DNA from: Shouchella hunanensis
Lineage (GTDB): Bacteria > Bacillota > Bacilli > Bacillales > Bacillaceae_D
Assembly: GCF_028735875.1 (NCBI RefSeq)
Contig: NZ_CP117834.1
Location: 310,001-374,000 of the forward strand
Length of the DNA: 64,000 bases
Direction: 5' to 3'
Within the stretch, counting starts at the first letter, position 1, and the number at the start of each line of letters is the position of its first letter. Positions 47,027 through 56,158 of this stretch are shown piece after piece. Both the position numbers and the translations under genes were made by a program. The notes under the pieces were generated by a model. It was not told the origin of the DNA. It saw nothing but the letters and a program-made list of their open reading frames with translations, and made no database searches.

Positions 47027-47735
47027 GATTTCTACTGGCTAATTGACATTCTTCCAGCGACAATTCACGGTATTCACCACGAGAAAGTTCTTCGTCCAAC
47101 CACAGCGCTCCAATGCGCACTCTTTCAAGTTCAAGAACTTGCTTTCCTACTGCTTCGAACATGCGCTTTACTTGATGGTACTTCCCTTCTGACACCTCTA
47201 CACGAACGAGGGAATGGTCTCCTGCCTTTAAAATTTCCAAATGTGCTGGTTTTGTCGTATAGCCGTCTTTTAGCTCTAGCCCTTTATGAAAAGCCTCTAC
47301 ATCTTCTTCTGTTACATACCCTCTTACTTCTGCCTGATACAGTTTACCGACATGTTTTTTTGGCGCCATTAATTGATGGGAATACTGACCATCGTTTGTC
47401 AGTAACAATAGTCCTTCTGTATCAAGATCTAGACGCCCGATCGGAAAAAGATCATAATGACCATACTCTCGTGCTACTAAATCTACGACCGTTTGATGGA
47501 TTCGGTCCTCAGTTGCTGATAGGACATGTTTTGGCTTGTTCAACATGATGTAAACAAACTCTCGGTAATGAACGTCAACACCCTTTACTTGTATGAGATC
47601 GTGCTTTCCATCAACTTGTGTTTTTGGGTCTTTTACTTTCTCTTCATTAATCGCTACAGCGCCTTGTTTTAAGAGCTTTTTCACTTCTGCTCTTGAGCCA
47701 TAACCTGCATTCGCCAACAGTTTGTCGATTCGCAT
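47010..47735 (-). CDS. ytzG: RsuA-family rRNA pseudouridine synthase
   Basis: A 241-residue RNA-modifying enzyme. The N-terminal S4 domain (1-60, MRIDKLLANAGYGSRAEVKK) is followed by a pseudouridine synthase core with catalytic Asp in GRLDLDTEGLLLLT near residues 100-113 and the KLYQAEV and EGKYHQVKRM segments. It most likely modifies a uridine of 16S rRNA like RsuA (U516 in E. coli). It lies next to ytzE, as in B. subtilis. Confidence 0.92.
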   Translation of the reverse strand: MRIDKLLANAGYGSRAEVKKLLKQGAVAINEEKVKDPKTQVDGKHDLIQVKGVDVHYREFVYIMLNKPKHVLSATEDRIHQTVVDLVAREYGHYDLFPIGRLDLDTEGLLLLTNDGQYSHQLMAPKKHVGKLYQAEVRGYVTEEDVEAFHKGLELKDGYTTKPAHLEILKAGDHSLVRVEVSEGKYHQVKRMFEAVGKQVLELERVRIGALWLDEELSRGEYRELSLEECQLASRNQKKDH

Positions 47736-47756
47736 GCGTACACCCCTTTTTTCATG

Positions 47757-47793
47757 AAAAATAGCTGAAGGAGGATCACCTGTCTTCAGCTAT
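47757..47793 (-). terminator. terminator overlapping the end of the RodA-like gene
   Basis: ATAGCTGAAG and CTTCAGCTAT with a 13-base loop (47761-47793), followed by five T. The 5' arm includes the stop codon of the gene. Confidence 0.85.
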
Positions 47794-48946
47794 ACGCTTC
47801 TTTACTTTTAAACATATATTCTCGCGTGCGATAGTGAACGTTTAATACAATTCCAATCGCTAGCATATTCGTTAAAAGGGCGCTCCCACCGTAACTTATA
47901 AACGGCAATGCTAAACCAGTAATGGGCATTAAACCAATGGTCATCGCAATGTTTTGAAACACTTGAAAGACAAGTAAGCCGATCACACCTGAGACAAGAT
48001 ACGTTCCAAACAAATTATTGCAGGTTAGTGCAATCATGATCATACGGTAAAAAAGCAAGAAGTACACGATAAGTAAAACCATGGCTCCTAAAAAGCCAAA
48101 CTCTTCACCAATAACCGTAAAAATAAAATCGGTATGAATTTCGGGAATCACATCACTTTGGGTTTGAAGTCCTTCCATAAATCCACTTCCAAACAGCTGT
48201 CCAGATCCAATCCCTAGAATCGCTTGATTTAATTGATAGCCAATACCACTTGTATCATCATCTGGCGTTAGCCAACCATAAATCCTTGCTAATTGATGGG
48301 GTTCAATTAAATATTCACTAAAAAACTCAAAGTGTGCTTGATGCAAATACACCATTACTGCAATAAAGCCAACCCCTAGCCCAGCAAGGGTAAAAAGAAT
48401 TCTCCATCGGATGCCTGACATTAAAACCATCGTTGCAATAACTGCACCAATGACTAAAGCTGTTCCTAAGTCAGGTTGCTTAAGAATAAGTAAAAATGGT
48501 GGCAACCCGACTGCTAATACTTTACCTAGAAGAATTAAATCTGCTTTCACACTAAAATCGTTACGTTCACTCGTTAAACGGTAAAGCAAATGGGCTAAAG
48601 CAAGAATGAGAAAAATCTTCATAAACTCAGATGGCTGAATACCAAAGATCCATCGTTGTGCGCCATTTCGCTCAGTTCCAAAAAACTCGACTGCTAATAG
48701 CATAATCATTCCAAACCCGTATAAAGGGATTGTCAAAAATTTAAAATGATCAAAGTCAACCAACATCACACCTGCGATTATAATGGCTCCAATTCCATAC
48801 CAAATTACTTGTCGCACAACAAAATACGTTGGATCTTCATTAAAATACTGACCTGCCCCACTATAGATAGCAAGTAGACTAATACACATTAACAAAAAAA
48901 CAAGGAACAAAAGCGTGTAATCCAGTCCATGTTGTTTTCGTTCCAT
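47786..48946 (-). CDS. RodA-like SEDS peptidoglycan polymerase
   Basis: A 386-residue protein with about ten membrane spans. SEDS residues are intact: QRWIFGIQPSEFMK near 97 (Trp), QPDLGTAL near 158, the catalytic Asp in EIHTDFIFTVIGEEFGF near 270 and FISYGGSALLTN near 350. SEDS proteins polymerise lipid II together with a class B PBP. GGAGGCTTAAA precedes the ATG. It follows the FtsW-like gene by 20 bases, so both are probably co-transcribed. B. subtilis has no SEDS gene at this place, so which process it serves is open. Confidence 0.9.
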   Translation of the reverse strand: MERKQHGLDYTLLFLVFLLMCISLLAIYSGAGQYFNEDPTYFVVRQVIWYGIGAIIIAGVMLVDFDHFKFLTIPLYGFGMIMLLAVEFFGTERNGAQRWIFGIQPSEFMKIFLILALAHLLYRLTSERNDFSVKADLILLGKVLAVGLPPFLLILKQPDLGTALVIGAVIATMVLMSGIRWRILFTLAGLGVGFIAVMVYLHQAHFEFFSEYLIEPHQLARIYGWLTPDDDTSGIGYQLNQAILGIGSGQLFGSGFMEGLQTQSDVIPEIHTDFIFTVIGEEFGFLGAMVLLIVYFLLFYRMIMIALTCNNLFGTYLVSGVIGLLVFQVFQNIAMTIGLMPITGLALPFISYGGSALLTNMLAIGIVLNVHYRTREYMFKSKEAYS

Positions 48947-48966
48947 TTTAAGCCTCCAAACTCCAA

Positions 48967-50109
48967 TTAAGCACTTAGTGATTCTCCTTCATCCATCTGC
49001 TTTCGTTTTAGCCGTTCGTTGTTTTGATGGATGTTAGCCAATATGGCAACACTCATTAACGTCACGAGCAAGGAAGTTCCACCATAAGAAACAAGCGGAA
49101 GCGTAACGCCTGTAATCGGCAACATACCGGAAACAGCACCAACGTTAAAAATAATTTGGATGGCTAGAGAAAATACGATTCCAAATGCTAACAAACTTCC
49201 AAAAGGATTTTTACATTTGGTTCCAATTGATACACCACGAAATAGAATGATGCCGTAGCAGAGAAACACAATGGCAATCCCAAGAAAGCCTAACTCCTCA
49301 GAAATAATCGTTAAAATAAAATCCGTATGGCCTTCTGGAAGATTGCGCAACTTCTGCATGCTCTCACCTAATCCAAGACCTGTAAAACCACCATTTGAAA
49401 TGGCTAAGTAGCCGTGAATAAGCTGAAATCCAGCTCCATCCGGATTTGCAAACGGATCTGCAAATGAAACTAAGCGCCTTAAACGATACGGTTCAAATAC
49501 AGCCAAAGCTGCAAAAACCAGCCCACCTACAATGACTAGACCGATCAAATGACGCCATTTCGCACCTGAAATGACGACTAACATAATGGCTGTCAGCATA
49601 ATCGACGTAGCTGTACCGAGGTCTGGCTGTAGCATAATTAAACCAAACATGACACCGACAATAATTAACGGTGGCATGACACCATTTACAAAATCATCAA
49701 TATACGCTTGTTTTCGTGAATACACATGCGCTAAGTAAATAATTAATCCTAATTTCACAAATTCAGATGGCTGTAATCCGACTGGACCAATTCGAATCCA
49801 ACGACTAGAGCCAACATCTTCTCCCAGTCCAATGAGCTTAACAAGGATTAATAACACAATCGACATAAAGATAATCAACGGTGTGATCTTCTGAAAATGC
49901 CGGTACTGAAAATGCATGAGCACAATGAATGCTACTGATGATAAACCTAGCCACATTCCTTGCCTTATGACATAGTAATAGGAGTTTTCAAACCGTAAAT
50001 ACCCCTCAACATAACTCGCGCTATATACCATCAGTAATCCAAATAATGCTAAAATAATCGTTGCACCAATTAAAAGCCAATCATTGTCTTTACGAAAGGA
50101 ATAATTCAT
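48967..50109 (-). CDS. FtsW-like SEDS peptidoglycan polymerase
   Basis: A 380-residue SEDS protein with about ten spans. It has GLLMVYSAS near residue 26, SRWIRIGPVGLQPSEFVK near 102, QPDLGTA near 160, catalytic Asp in EGHTDFILTIISEELGF near 268 and LVSYGGTSLLV near 347. It resembles FtsW/SpoVE more than RodA. The start is the ATG after AGGAGGACGA; an 11-codon upstream extension covers the Shine-Dalgarno. It is upstream of the RodA-like gene and downstream of the flippase ytgP. No class B PBP is next to the pair. Confidence 0.9.
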   Translation of the reverse strand: MNYSFRKDNDWLLIGATIILALFGLLMVYSASYVEGYLRFENSYYYVIRQGMWLGLSSVAFIVLMHFQYRHFQKITPLIIFMSIVLLILVKLIGLGEDVGSSRWIRIGPVGLQPSEFVKLGLIIYLAHVYSRKQAYIDDFVNGVMPPLIIVGVMFGLIMLQPDLGTATSIMLTAIMLVVISGAKWRHLIGLVIVGGLVFAALAVFEPYRLRRLVSFADPFANPDGAGFQLIHGYLAISNGGFTGLGLGESMQKLRNLPEGHTDFILTIISEELGFLGIAIVFLCYGIILFRGVSIGTKCKNPFGSLLAFGIVFSLAIQIIFNVGAVSGMLPITGVTLPLVSYGGTSLLVTLMSVAILANIHQNNERLKRKQMDEGESLSA

Positions 50110-50255
50110 TCGTCCTCCTAATTGACTTGTTACGTAGATCAAGTCTCCTTACTCTCTCTTAAAACTGGCTTCATTATACCAAAGCTTGTCCGCAGGAAAA
50201 AGAGGCTTAACGATGAAACAAATGTCGAAAATCATCTACATTATGGGAAAGCTGT

Positions 50256-50292
50256 GAGAAAAAAGAGAGACACCTTTAAAGCGTCTCTACCT
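50256..50292 (-). terminator. ytgP terminator
   Basis: AGAGAC and GTCTCT around an 11-base loop with partial inner pairing, then six T. It overlaps the end of ytgP and separates it from the SEDS pair. Confidence 0.75.
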
Positions 50293-51900
50293 TAACTTAA
50301 ATCGATCTCCTAATACCTTCCCTGCTAAGTGAGAGCGAATGCTTAAATAAAAGTAAACAACGACACCTGCGCCAACACTAATAAATAACGGTACCGCCAC
50401 ACCTATCCGGCTAACATCTCCTAGCCAGATTTTCATGCCTTCCCAAATTAATCCTACAGCCATCATCATCATTCCTGTAAAAACGGCAATGAGAATCGTT
50501 CTTCTAAAAATAATCGTATAATCAAAGTTCGCATGTCTTCCGATTGCATAAATGTTAAGGGCTAAGGCGACACCAAATCCGATGTAGGTTGTCCAAATGG
50601 CACCATAAGCGCCAAACCATAAAATAAAGACATAGGTGAATCCTAATTTTAAAAGTAAGCCAATCACAAGGCTTAACACGGCATTTTTTTGACGATTCAT
50701 TCCTTGTAAGACCGCTCCTGTTACACCGTATACAGCAAAAAGAATGGTTACAGGTGAATAATAGCGCAACGTTTCAACACCAAGTAAGAAGTTTTCGTTG
50801 GCACCGAATAAAAGGTAGTAAATCGGCTCTGCAAGGATAAACATCCCAAATGATGCTGGAATGGTAATAAATAAAATCACTTGATACGTCTGAGTAATAT
50901 AGGTTTGTAAAACAGTTTGATCCCCAGACGTGTATGCTCTTGTGATCGTTGGCACGAGTGTGATCGACAACGCTGTTGCGAGCGCCATCGGAATAAGAAC
51001 GATCTTATGAGCCATCCCCGTCAAGATCCCTATATAATCTTTTGCTTGATCGCCTTCCCCTATACGATGCATGGCACCTTCAATCGTATACACATCAATC
51101 ATTTGAAAAAGTGGAATCGATAAACCAACAAAAGAAAGCGGCAACGCATACGAAATAAGCTCTTTGTACATTTTAGGAAGTGGCTGCCGTGATGAAGTTG
51201 GCTGCCGTGTTTCTTCCACTTTTTTTAAAATATAGGCACGCTGCCCGCGATAATACCAAATGAGAACGCCGAGCCCTCCAAAAGCACCAATAAATGCACC
51301 TAATGTAGCAAATCCAACAGCAAGGGGCATATTGCCGCTCCCCAGATTCATAATGACAAAGGCGGCAGCTAAAATAAATACGATTCGAATAATCTGCTCA
51401 ATTACTTGGGAGACAGATGTTGGCACCATCTGTTGAAATCCTTGCATATAGCCTCTAATCAGAGACATAACAGGAATGACAAGTAATGCGAAGCTAACCA
51501 TGCGAATGACGAACACAACGTCATCAAACACGTATTGTTCCGTTTTACTCGGTGTATAACCAACCTTCGCCAACAACGGGGCTCCTAAAAATAAAATCCA
51601 AAACGCAATAAAGCCCATTAACAACATGAGCGGTATACCTGATTTAAATAAACGATGGGCAGTATGGTAATCACCTAAAGCGTGATACTTTGACACATAC
51701 TTTGACAAAGCTACCGGTACACCCATTGTAGCAAGCGCAATCATAATTCCATATGGCATATAGCCCATTTGGTAGAGAGCAAGCCCTTGTTCACCAACGA
51801 GAGGTGCAAAAGGAATAATATAAAGAAATCCTATAATTTTAGAAATGAGTGTTGCAAGGGTTAGCGCCTTTGTTCCTTGCATTAATTTTGACCCAGCCAT
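50287..51900 (-). CDS. ytgP: lipid II flippase MurJ (YtgP), MOP superfamily
   Basis: A 537-residue polytopic membrane protein with about fourteen spans, of the polysaccharide-transport/MurJ branch of the MOP superfamily (TLATLISKIIGFLYIIPFAPLVG near residues 14-36; RGYMQGFQQMVPTS near 154; GAVLQGMNRQKNA near 396). The B. subtilis homologue YtgP is MurJ, which moves lipid II across the membrane and is partly redundant with Amj. GGGGGAAGTC precedes the ATG. The two SEDS polymerases downstream use the same lipid II. Confidence 0.92.
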   Translation of the reverse strand: MAGSKLMQGTKALTLATLISKIIGFLYIIPFAPLVGEQGLALYQMGYMPYGIMIALATMGVPVALSKYVSKYHALGDYHTAHRLFKSGIPLMLLMGFIAFWILFLGAPLLAKVGYTPSKTEQYVFDDVVFVIRMVSFALLVIPVMSLIRGYMQGFQQMVPTSVSQVIEQIIRIVFILAAAFVIMNLGSGNMPLAVGFATLGAFIGAFGGLGVLIWYYRGQRAYILKKVEETRQPTSSRQPLPKMYKELISYALPLSFVGLSIPLFQMIDVYTIEGAMHRIGEGDQAKDYIGILTGMAHKIVLIPMALATALSITLVPTITRAYTSGDQTVLQTYITQTYQVILFITIPASFGMFILAEPIYYLLFGANENFLLGVETLRYYSPVTILFAVYGVTGAVLQGMNRQKNAVLSLVIGLLLKLGFTYVFILWFGAYGAIWTTYIGFGVALALNIYAIGRHANFDYTIIFRRTILIAVFTGMMMMAVGLIWEGMKIWLGDVSRIGVAVPLFISVGAGVVVYFYLSIRSHLAGKVLGDRFKLR

Positions 51901-52007
51901 GACTTCCCCCGTTCAAGCAAAAAAAGACTTCTTTCGCATTTTAGCATAGTTTGTCATCGATTGCCTTATCTAAACAAACGGACAAAAAGAATTCACTTTT
52001 ATCAAAT

Positions 52008-52042
52008 GAAAAAACTCGTTTGTTCGCTGGGAACAAACGAGT
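52008..52042 (-). terminator. terminator of the SMP-30/YjbQ unit
   Basis: ACTCGTTTGTTC and GAACAAACGAGT form a perfect 12-bp stem with a 5-base loop, followed by six T on the minus strand. Confidence 0.93.
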
Positions 52043-52053
52043 GGATGGTTTCA

Positions 52054-52923
52054 TTACAAACCACTTCTTTTTCCTTTATAAGAAATGGATGCCGTTCCTT
52101 TACAGTCAAGGGTTGCACAGAATAAATTTCCACTTTTCTCTTCTCCGTCTTTTGAAGCAGTTGTGATAAAGAGGGTTTGGTAATTTGTACCACCAAACAC
52201 ACAGGAAGTCGTATTTGAAGCAGGTACGGTTATTTTTTCTGATACGTTGCCTGTTTCAGGGTCAACTCGAATCACAGCACCGGCTCCCCATAATGCAACC
52301 CACAGCTTCCCTTCACTATCAATGGTCATCCCGTCTGGTGCTCCACCGTATTCGTCATAATGAATCGGTACAGTGCCAACTCTTGTTATCTTTCTCGTAT
52401 CGTCTGGGTCGTAGCTAAAAACAGCTGTCTCACTCGTCACGGTTTCATTATGGTAAAACAAATGCTTTTGCTCATCCCACGCCATCCCATTAGAAATCGT
52501 TAAGCCATCACGTTTTTCTTCAATCGCTTCATTTTCATCGAAAACGACTAATTTTCCGATCGTGGACTGCCCATCAAATGCCATTGTCCCTGCCCAAAGA
52601 CGCCCGCTTGGATCACATTTTGCATCGTTAAACCGAACGGTTTCTTCATTCAGCCTCATATGAGGGGTTAAGCGATCCCGATAATAGCTGTAAAGCCCAT
52701 CCCTCATTGCCAGTAATAAGCCACCTTGCTCTTTTTTCACAACGGCAGTGACATGTTGTGCAAAAGGCAACGTCTCTGTAGTGTCATGTTTATGGTCATA
52801 GGCATGTAATTTATAGCCTTCAATATCAACCCATAATAATCGTTGCTCTTGATCATCCCAAAAAGGACCTTCTCCTAAACGCGCTTTGCCGTTCCATACT
52901 CGTTTCGCTTCTATCGTTTTCAT
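52054..52923 (-). CDS. SMP-30/gluconolactonase-family hydrolase
   Basis: A 289-residue six-bladed beta-propeller of the SMP-30/regucalcin/gluconolactonase family. The metal-binding residues look intact: GEGPFWDD (Glu18), [16 protein letters not shown] near 98, SNGMAWD near 145 and [16 protein letters not shown] near 196. It probably hydrolyses a sugar lactone or a related ester. Its ATG overlaps the TGA of the upstream yjbQ-type gene by four bases, so the two are translated together. No sugar dehydrogenase is nearby to name the substrate. Confidence 0.87.
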   Translation of the reverse strand: MKTIEAKRVWNGKARLGEGPFWDDQEQRLLWVDIEGYKLHAYDHKHDTTETLPFAQHVTAVVKKEQGGLLLAMRDGLYSYYRDRLTPHMRLNEETVRFNDAKCDPSGRLWAGTMAFDGQSTIGKLVVFDENEAIEEKRDGLTISNGMAWDEQKHLFYHNETVTSETAVFSYDPDDTRKITRVGTVPIHYDEYGGAPDGMTIDSEGKLWVALWGAGAVIRVDPETGNVSEKITVPASNTTSCVFGGTNYQTLFITTASKDGEEKSGNLFCATLDCKGTASISYKGKRSGL

Positions 52924-53321
52924 GCTTGGACTCCTTTCACAACAAATGATCGGTTGCGTCGAGGTCCATCAAACTCGCAGAAATAAATGCCTTGCCATGT
53001 TCCTAACACAAGTTTACCATTTGATACGAGTATAGTTTGAGAAGGACCCACTGTTGACGTTTTTAAGTGCGCCGCCGTGTTGCCTTCCATATGTAGGTCT
53101 TGTTGATGCTCCCAAGGGTACACTTCGTCAAGACGCCGTAAAAAATCAGTCACAACATCGGGATCAGCATTTTCATTTACAGTAATACCCGCAGTTGTAT
53201 GAAGGGATTGAACAATAACAAACCCTTCTTTTATTCCATTTTCTTGAATTACTTGTTTAACATCAGATGTAATATCAATCATAGCACTATGTGTTTCCGT
53301 ATGAATTGTAAAAGTCTTCAT
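52920..53321 (-). CDS. YjbQ-family protein (UPF0047)
   Basis: A 133-residue protein of the YjbQ/UPF0047 family, to which a secondary thiamine-phosphate synthase activity has been ascribed. It contains the conserved [20 protein letters not shown] (about 42-61), the [10 protein letters not shown] segment near 77 and [16 protein letters not shown] near 108. The start is the ATG after AGGAGGAGTTATTCA; an upstream 22-codon extension is unsupported. It overlaps the SMP-30 gene by four bases. The 215 bases before it (53322-53536) hold no clear feature. Confidence 0.88.
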   Translation of the reverse strand: MKTFTIHTETHSAMIDITSDVKQVIQENGIKEGFVIVQSLHTTAGITVNENADPDVVTDFLRRLDEVYPWEHQQDLHMEGNTAAHLKTSTVGPSQTILVSNGKLVLGTWQGIYFCEFDGPRRNRSFVVKGVQA

Positions 53322-53536
53322 TGAATAACTCCTCCTACTATGTGACTTCTGTTCTTCTACCCTATTAAAAGTAACTATAATCGTCATGTGTGGGATGTAT
53401 GTGTGTCAAGTAAGCATTACTGTACCAAAAAATGCACCTCTTCCTTAAAACGATTTTGGAAGCCAGAGTCCCTTGTTCTGACTCCGTTTGATTCCAGCAA
53501 TCGTATGGAAGCGGTGCAGCTTGTTCTACAGTAAGG

Positions 53537-54724
53537 CTAGATTTCATTTTCAATCAAGTAATGATTTGTTAGTGCTAAAAATAGAGACGCTATATGGTTT
53601 AATGCATGCTCATCAAAGTCAAAGCGGGGATGATGATGAGGAAATTGGGTGTACGCCTCCTCTGTACGTGCACCTACATGAAAGAAAGCGCCTGGCTTTT
53701 TTGTTAAATAATACGCAAAATCCTCTCCTCCTAGAATAGGTGGAGCCATCATAGCACTTTTTTCTCCTAAAACATCTGTTACTAGCTGACGAACGATGTC
53801 GCTTTCTTTTTCACTATTAACAAGTGTCGGATAACCATTTAGATAGTCAACATCTGTCGTGACGTGAGTACTTTGTTCTTTCCCTTTCACAATTGCTCGA
53901 AGCTCGTCTTCAACCTTTTGGCGAACCCCAGCATCAAACGTACGAACCGTTCCTTCAATCGTTGCTGTATCTGCAATGACATTAAAGGCTGTGCCCGCTT
54001 GAAAGACGCCTACTGTTACAACAGCTGGAGCCATTGGATCAACTCTTCTACTCACAATTGTCTGCAATTCGTTCACAAGCTGACTACCGACAACAATGGA
54101 ATCGAGAGTCGTATGGGGTTGCGCCCCATGCCCACCTTTTCCTTGTATATGTATACGAAATTTATCTACCGCTGCCATAACCGCTCCTGGGGTACAGCTT
54201 ACTTTTCCAAGAGGTAAGTGACTTGATACATGCGCACCAAAGATGACATCAACATCGTCTAAACAGCCATCTGCGATCATTTCTTTCGCTCCACCAGGAG
54301 GAAGCTCTTCCGCATGTTGAAAAATGAGCACTATCGTACCTGCTAATTGTTCAACTTGATCCTTCATGATCGCTGCAAACCCGAGTAACGCAGCCGTATG
54401 TCCATCGTGTCCACAAGCATGCATCTTTCCAGGTACTTTCGAGGCGTACGACACATCGTTTTCCTCATCAATAGGAAGTGCATCAAAATCGGCACGGAAC
54501 GCAATTGTTTTTCCTGGTTTGACTCCTTTTATACGCGCCACAATACCGCGTCCACCTACACCAGTGGTTATATCCGTAATGCCTAATTTTCGTAACTGCT
54601 TTTCTATGTATAAGGGTGTTTCTACTTCTTCGAACGATAATTCCGGATGCTCGTGTAGATGTCTGCGCCACATGACCATTTGCTCGTGAATGTGTTCTAC
54701 TTTCTGTTTTGTTTCTAACGCCAT
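53537..54724 (-). CDS. M20-family aminoacylase/amidohydrolase
   Basis: A 395-residue dinuclear metal hydrolase of the M20D type (HipO/YtnL-like). RRHLHEHPELSFEE is near residue 20, the metal-site MHACGHDGHTAALLG near 100, the catalytic Glu pair in FQHAEELPPGGA near 135, the dimerisation segment GGHGAQPHTT near 195 and GGEDFAYY near 350. It cleaves N-acyl amino acids or similar amides. I set the start at the second ATG, nine bases after GAGAGG. It probably has its own promoter. Confidence 0.9.
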   Translation of the reverse strand: MALETKQKVEHIHEQMVMWRRHLHEHPELSFEEVETPLYIEKQLRKLGITDITTGVGGRGIVARIKGVKPGKTIAFRADFDALPIDEENDVSYASKVPGKMHACGHDGHTAALLGFAAIMKDQVEQLAGTIVLIFQHAEELPPGGAKEMIADGCLDDVDVIFGAHVSSHLPLGKVSCTPGAVMAAVDKFRIHIQGKGGHGAQPHTTLDSIVVGSQLVNELQTIVSRRVDPMAPAVVTVGVFQAGTAFNVIADTATIEGTVRTFDAGVRQKVEDELRAIVKGKEQSTHVTTDVDYLNGYPTLVNSEKESDIVRQLVTDVLGEKSAMMAPPILGGEDFAYYLTKKPGAFFHVGARTEEAYTQFPHHHPRFDFDEHALNHIASLFLALTNHYLIENEI

Positions 54725-54860
54725 ATTTATCATCCTCTCTTCGTACTAAAAGAAACGTTCGCTCTTTTTCTTCTTTTTCCTGCAACATTTTCGTGCTTTT
54801 GTTTTGCGATAGAATGTGTACAATAGAAAGAGATCGTTAAAACGTTAGGTGGAAAAATAG

Positions 54861-56123
54861 ATGTACGATGTTGTAATCATTGGTGGAGGACCTTCCGGCT
54901 TAATGGCAGCTGTTGCGGCTGCTGAAAATGGAGCGAAGGTGCTTTTACTTGATAAAGGTACGAAACTAGGAAGAAAGCTAGCTATATCAGGTGGAGGACG
55001 TTGTAATGTCACAAACCGCATGGAACGAAAGCAATTAATTGAACATATCCCTGGAAATGGACGATTTATGCATAGTCCTTTTTCGGTTTTTGATAACGAA
55101 AATATTATTACATTCTTTGAAGACCTAGGCATTCAATTAAAAGAAGAAGATCGTGGCCGAATGTTTCCTGTAAGTGATAAAGCGCAAACAGTCGTTGATA
55201 CATTATTGAATCGGATTCGAGCATTAAAAGTCGACATTCGCACAAATACAGAAGTAAAGGACATTCATTTTGAAGACGAAAGTCCTCATAAGATTCTTTT
55301 AAAAGATAAGACCACCATCTTCACAAAAGCCATCATAATTGCTACTGGTGGAAAGTCCGTTCCCCATACTGGAAGTAATGGAAGTGGCTATCCGTGGGCG
55401 AAAAAAGCAGGGCATACGATAACTGAGCTTTACCCTACGGAAGTTCCCATTACGATTGGTCAACCGTTCATTACAAATAAAGATTTACAAGGGTTGTCCC
55501 TACGAGAAATTGAACTAACGGTGACTGCACCAAACGGAAAGAAAATTAAAACCCATGAAGGGGACATGATTTTCACACATTTTGGTATTTCAGGTCCAGC
55601 AGCACTGCGTTGTAGCCAATATGTCGTAAAAGCATTGAAAAAGTTTGAGGCACAATGGATTCCAATGCATATTCAAATATTTCCTGGTTCTACCCATGAA
55701 GATCTTTTCCAACAATTGGTGAAATTAGTTAAAGCTGAACCAAAAAAAGCGTTAAAAACGGTGTTAAAAGGGTTTGCTCCTGAACGTTTATTGACGTTTC
55801 TCTATAAAGACTTACACATTGACGAGCAAGAAGTATGTGCCAATACATCCCACGATACGTTGCGCAAGCTGGCTCAGACGCTAACAGCGTTTCCATTAAA
55901 AGCAAACGGGACGCTATCAATTGAAAAAGCATTTGTTACAGGTGGTGGCGTAAGCGTAAAAGAAATTGAGCCAAAAACGATGCAATCACGCAAAACAAAA
56001 GGGCTTTATTTTTGCGGTGAAGTTCTTGATATTCATGGCTATACAGGTGGATATAATATTACGTGTGCCTTTTCTACTGGTTACACAGCAGGAGCTGGGG
56101 CTGCGCTTCAAACGAAAGATTAA
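54861..56123 (+). CDS. ytfP: HI0933-family flavoprotein YtfP
   Basis: A 420-residue FAD-binding protein with the N-terminal dinucleotide fold [22 protein letters not shown] (residues 4-25), then [10 protein letters not shown] near 46 and a C-terminal [16 protein letters not shown] typical of the HI0933/YhiN family. The reaction is unknown. AGGTGGAAAAATAG precedes the ATG. It is convergent with leuS through a shared terminator. Confidence 0.93.
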   Translation: MYDVVIIGGGPSGLMAAVAAAENGAKVLLLDKGTKLGRKLAISGGGRCNVTNRMERKQLIEHIPGNGRFMHSPFSVFDNENIITFFEDLGIQLKEEDRGRMFPVSDKAQTVVDTLLNRIRALKVDIRTNTEVKDIHFEDESPHKILLKDKTTIFTKAIIIATGGKSVPHTGSNGSGYPWAKKAGHTITELYPTEVPITIGQPFITNKDLQGLSLREIELTVTAPNGKKIKTHEGDMIFTHFGISGPAALRCSQYVVKALKKFEAQWIPMHIQIFPGSTHEDLFQQLVKLVKAEPKKALKTVLKGFAPERLLTFLYKDLHIDEQEVCANTSHDTLRKLAQTLTAFPLKANGTLSIEKAFVTGGGVSVKEIEPKTMQSRKTKGLYFCGEVLDIHGYTGGYNITCAFSTGYTAGAGAALQTKD

Positions 56124-56157
56124 AAAACAGGATGCCAAATTGGCATCCTGTTTTTGT
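56123..56157. terminator. shared terminator of ytfP and leuS
   Basis: ACAGGATGCCA and TGGCATCCTGT with a 3-base loop, six A before and five T after. Confidence 0.93.
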
Positions 56158-56158
56158 A

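Noticed and set aside
53365-53553. 62-codon frame between the M20 hydrolase and YjbQ genes
   Set aside because: No Shine-Dalgarno, and it overlaps the 3' end of the hydrolase gene; the hairpin-like GAGTC repeat inside is too short to mean much.
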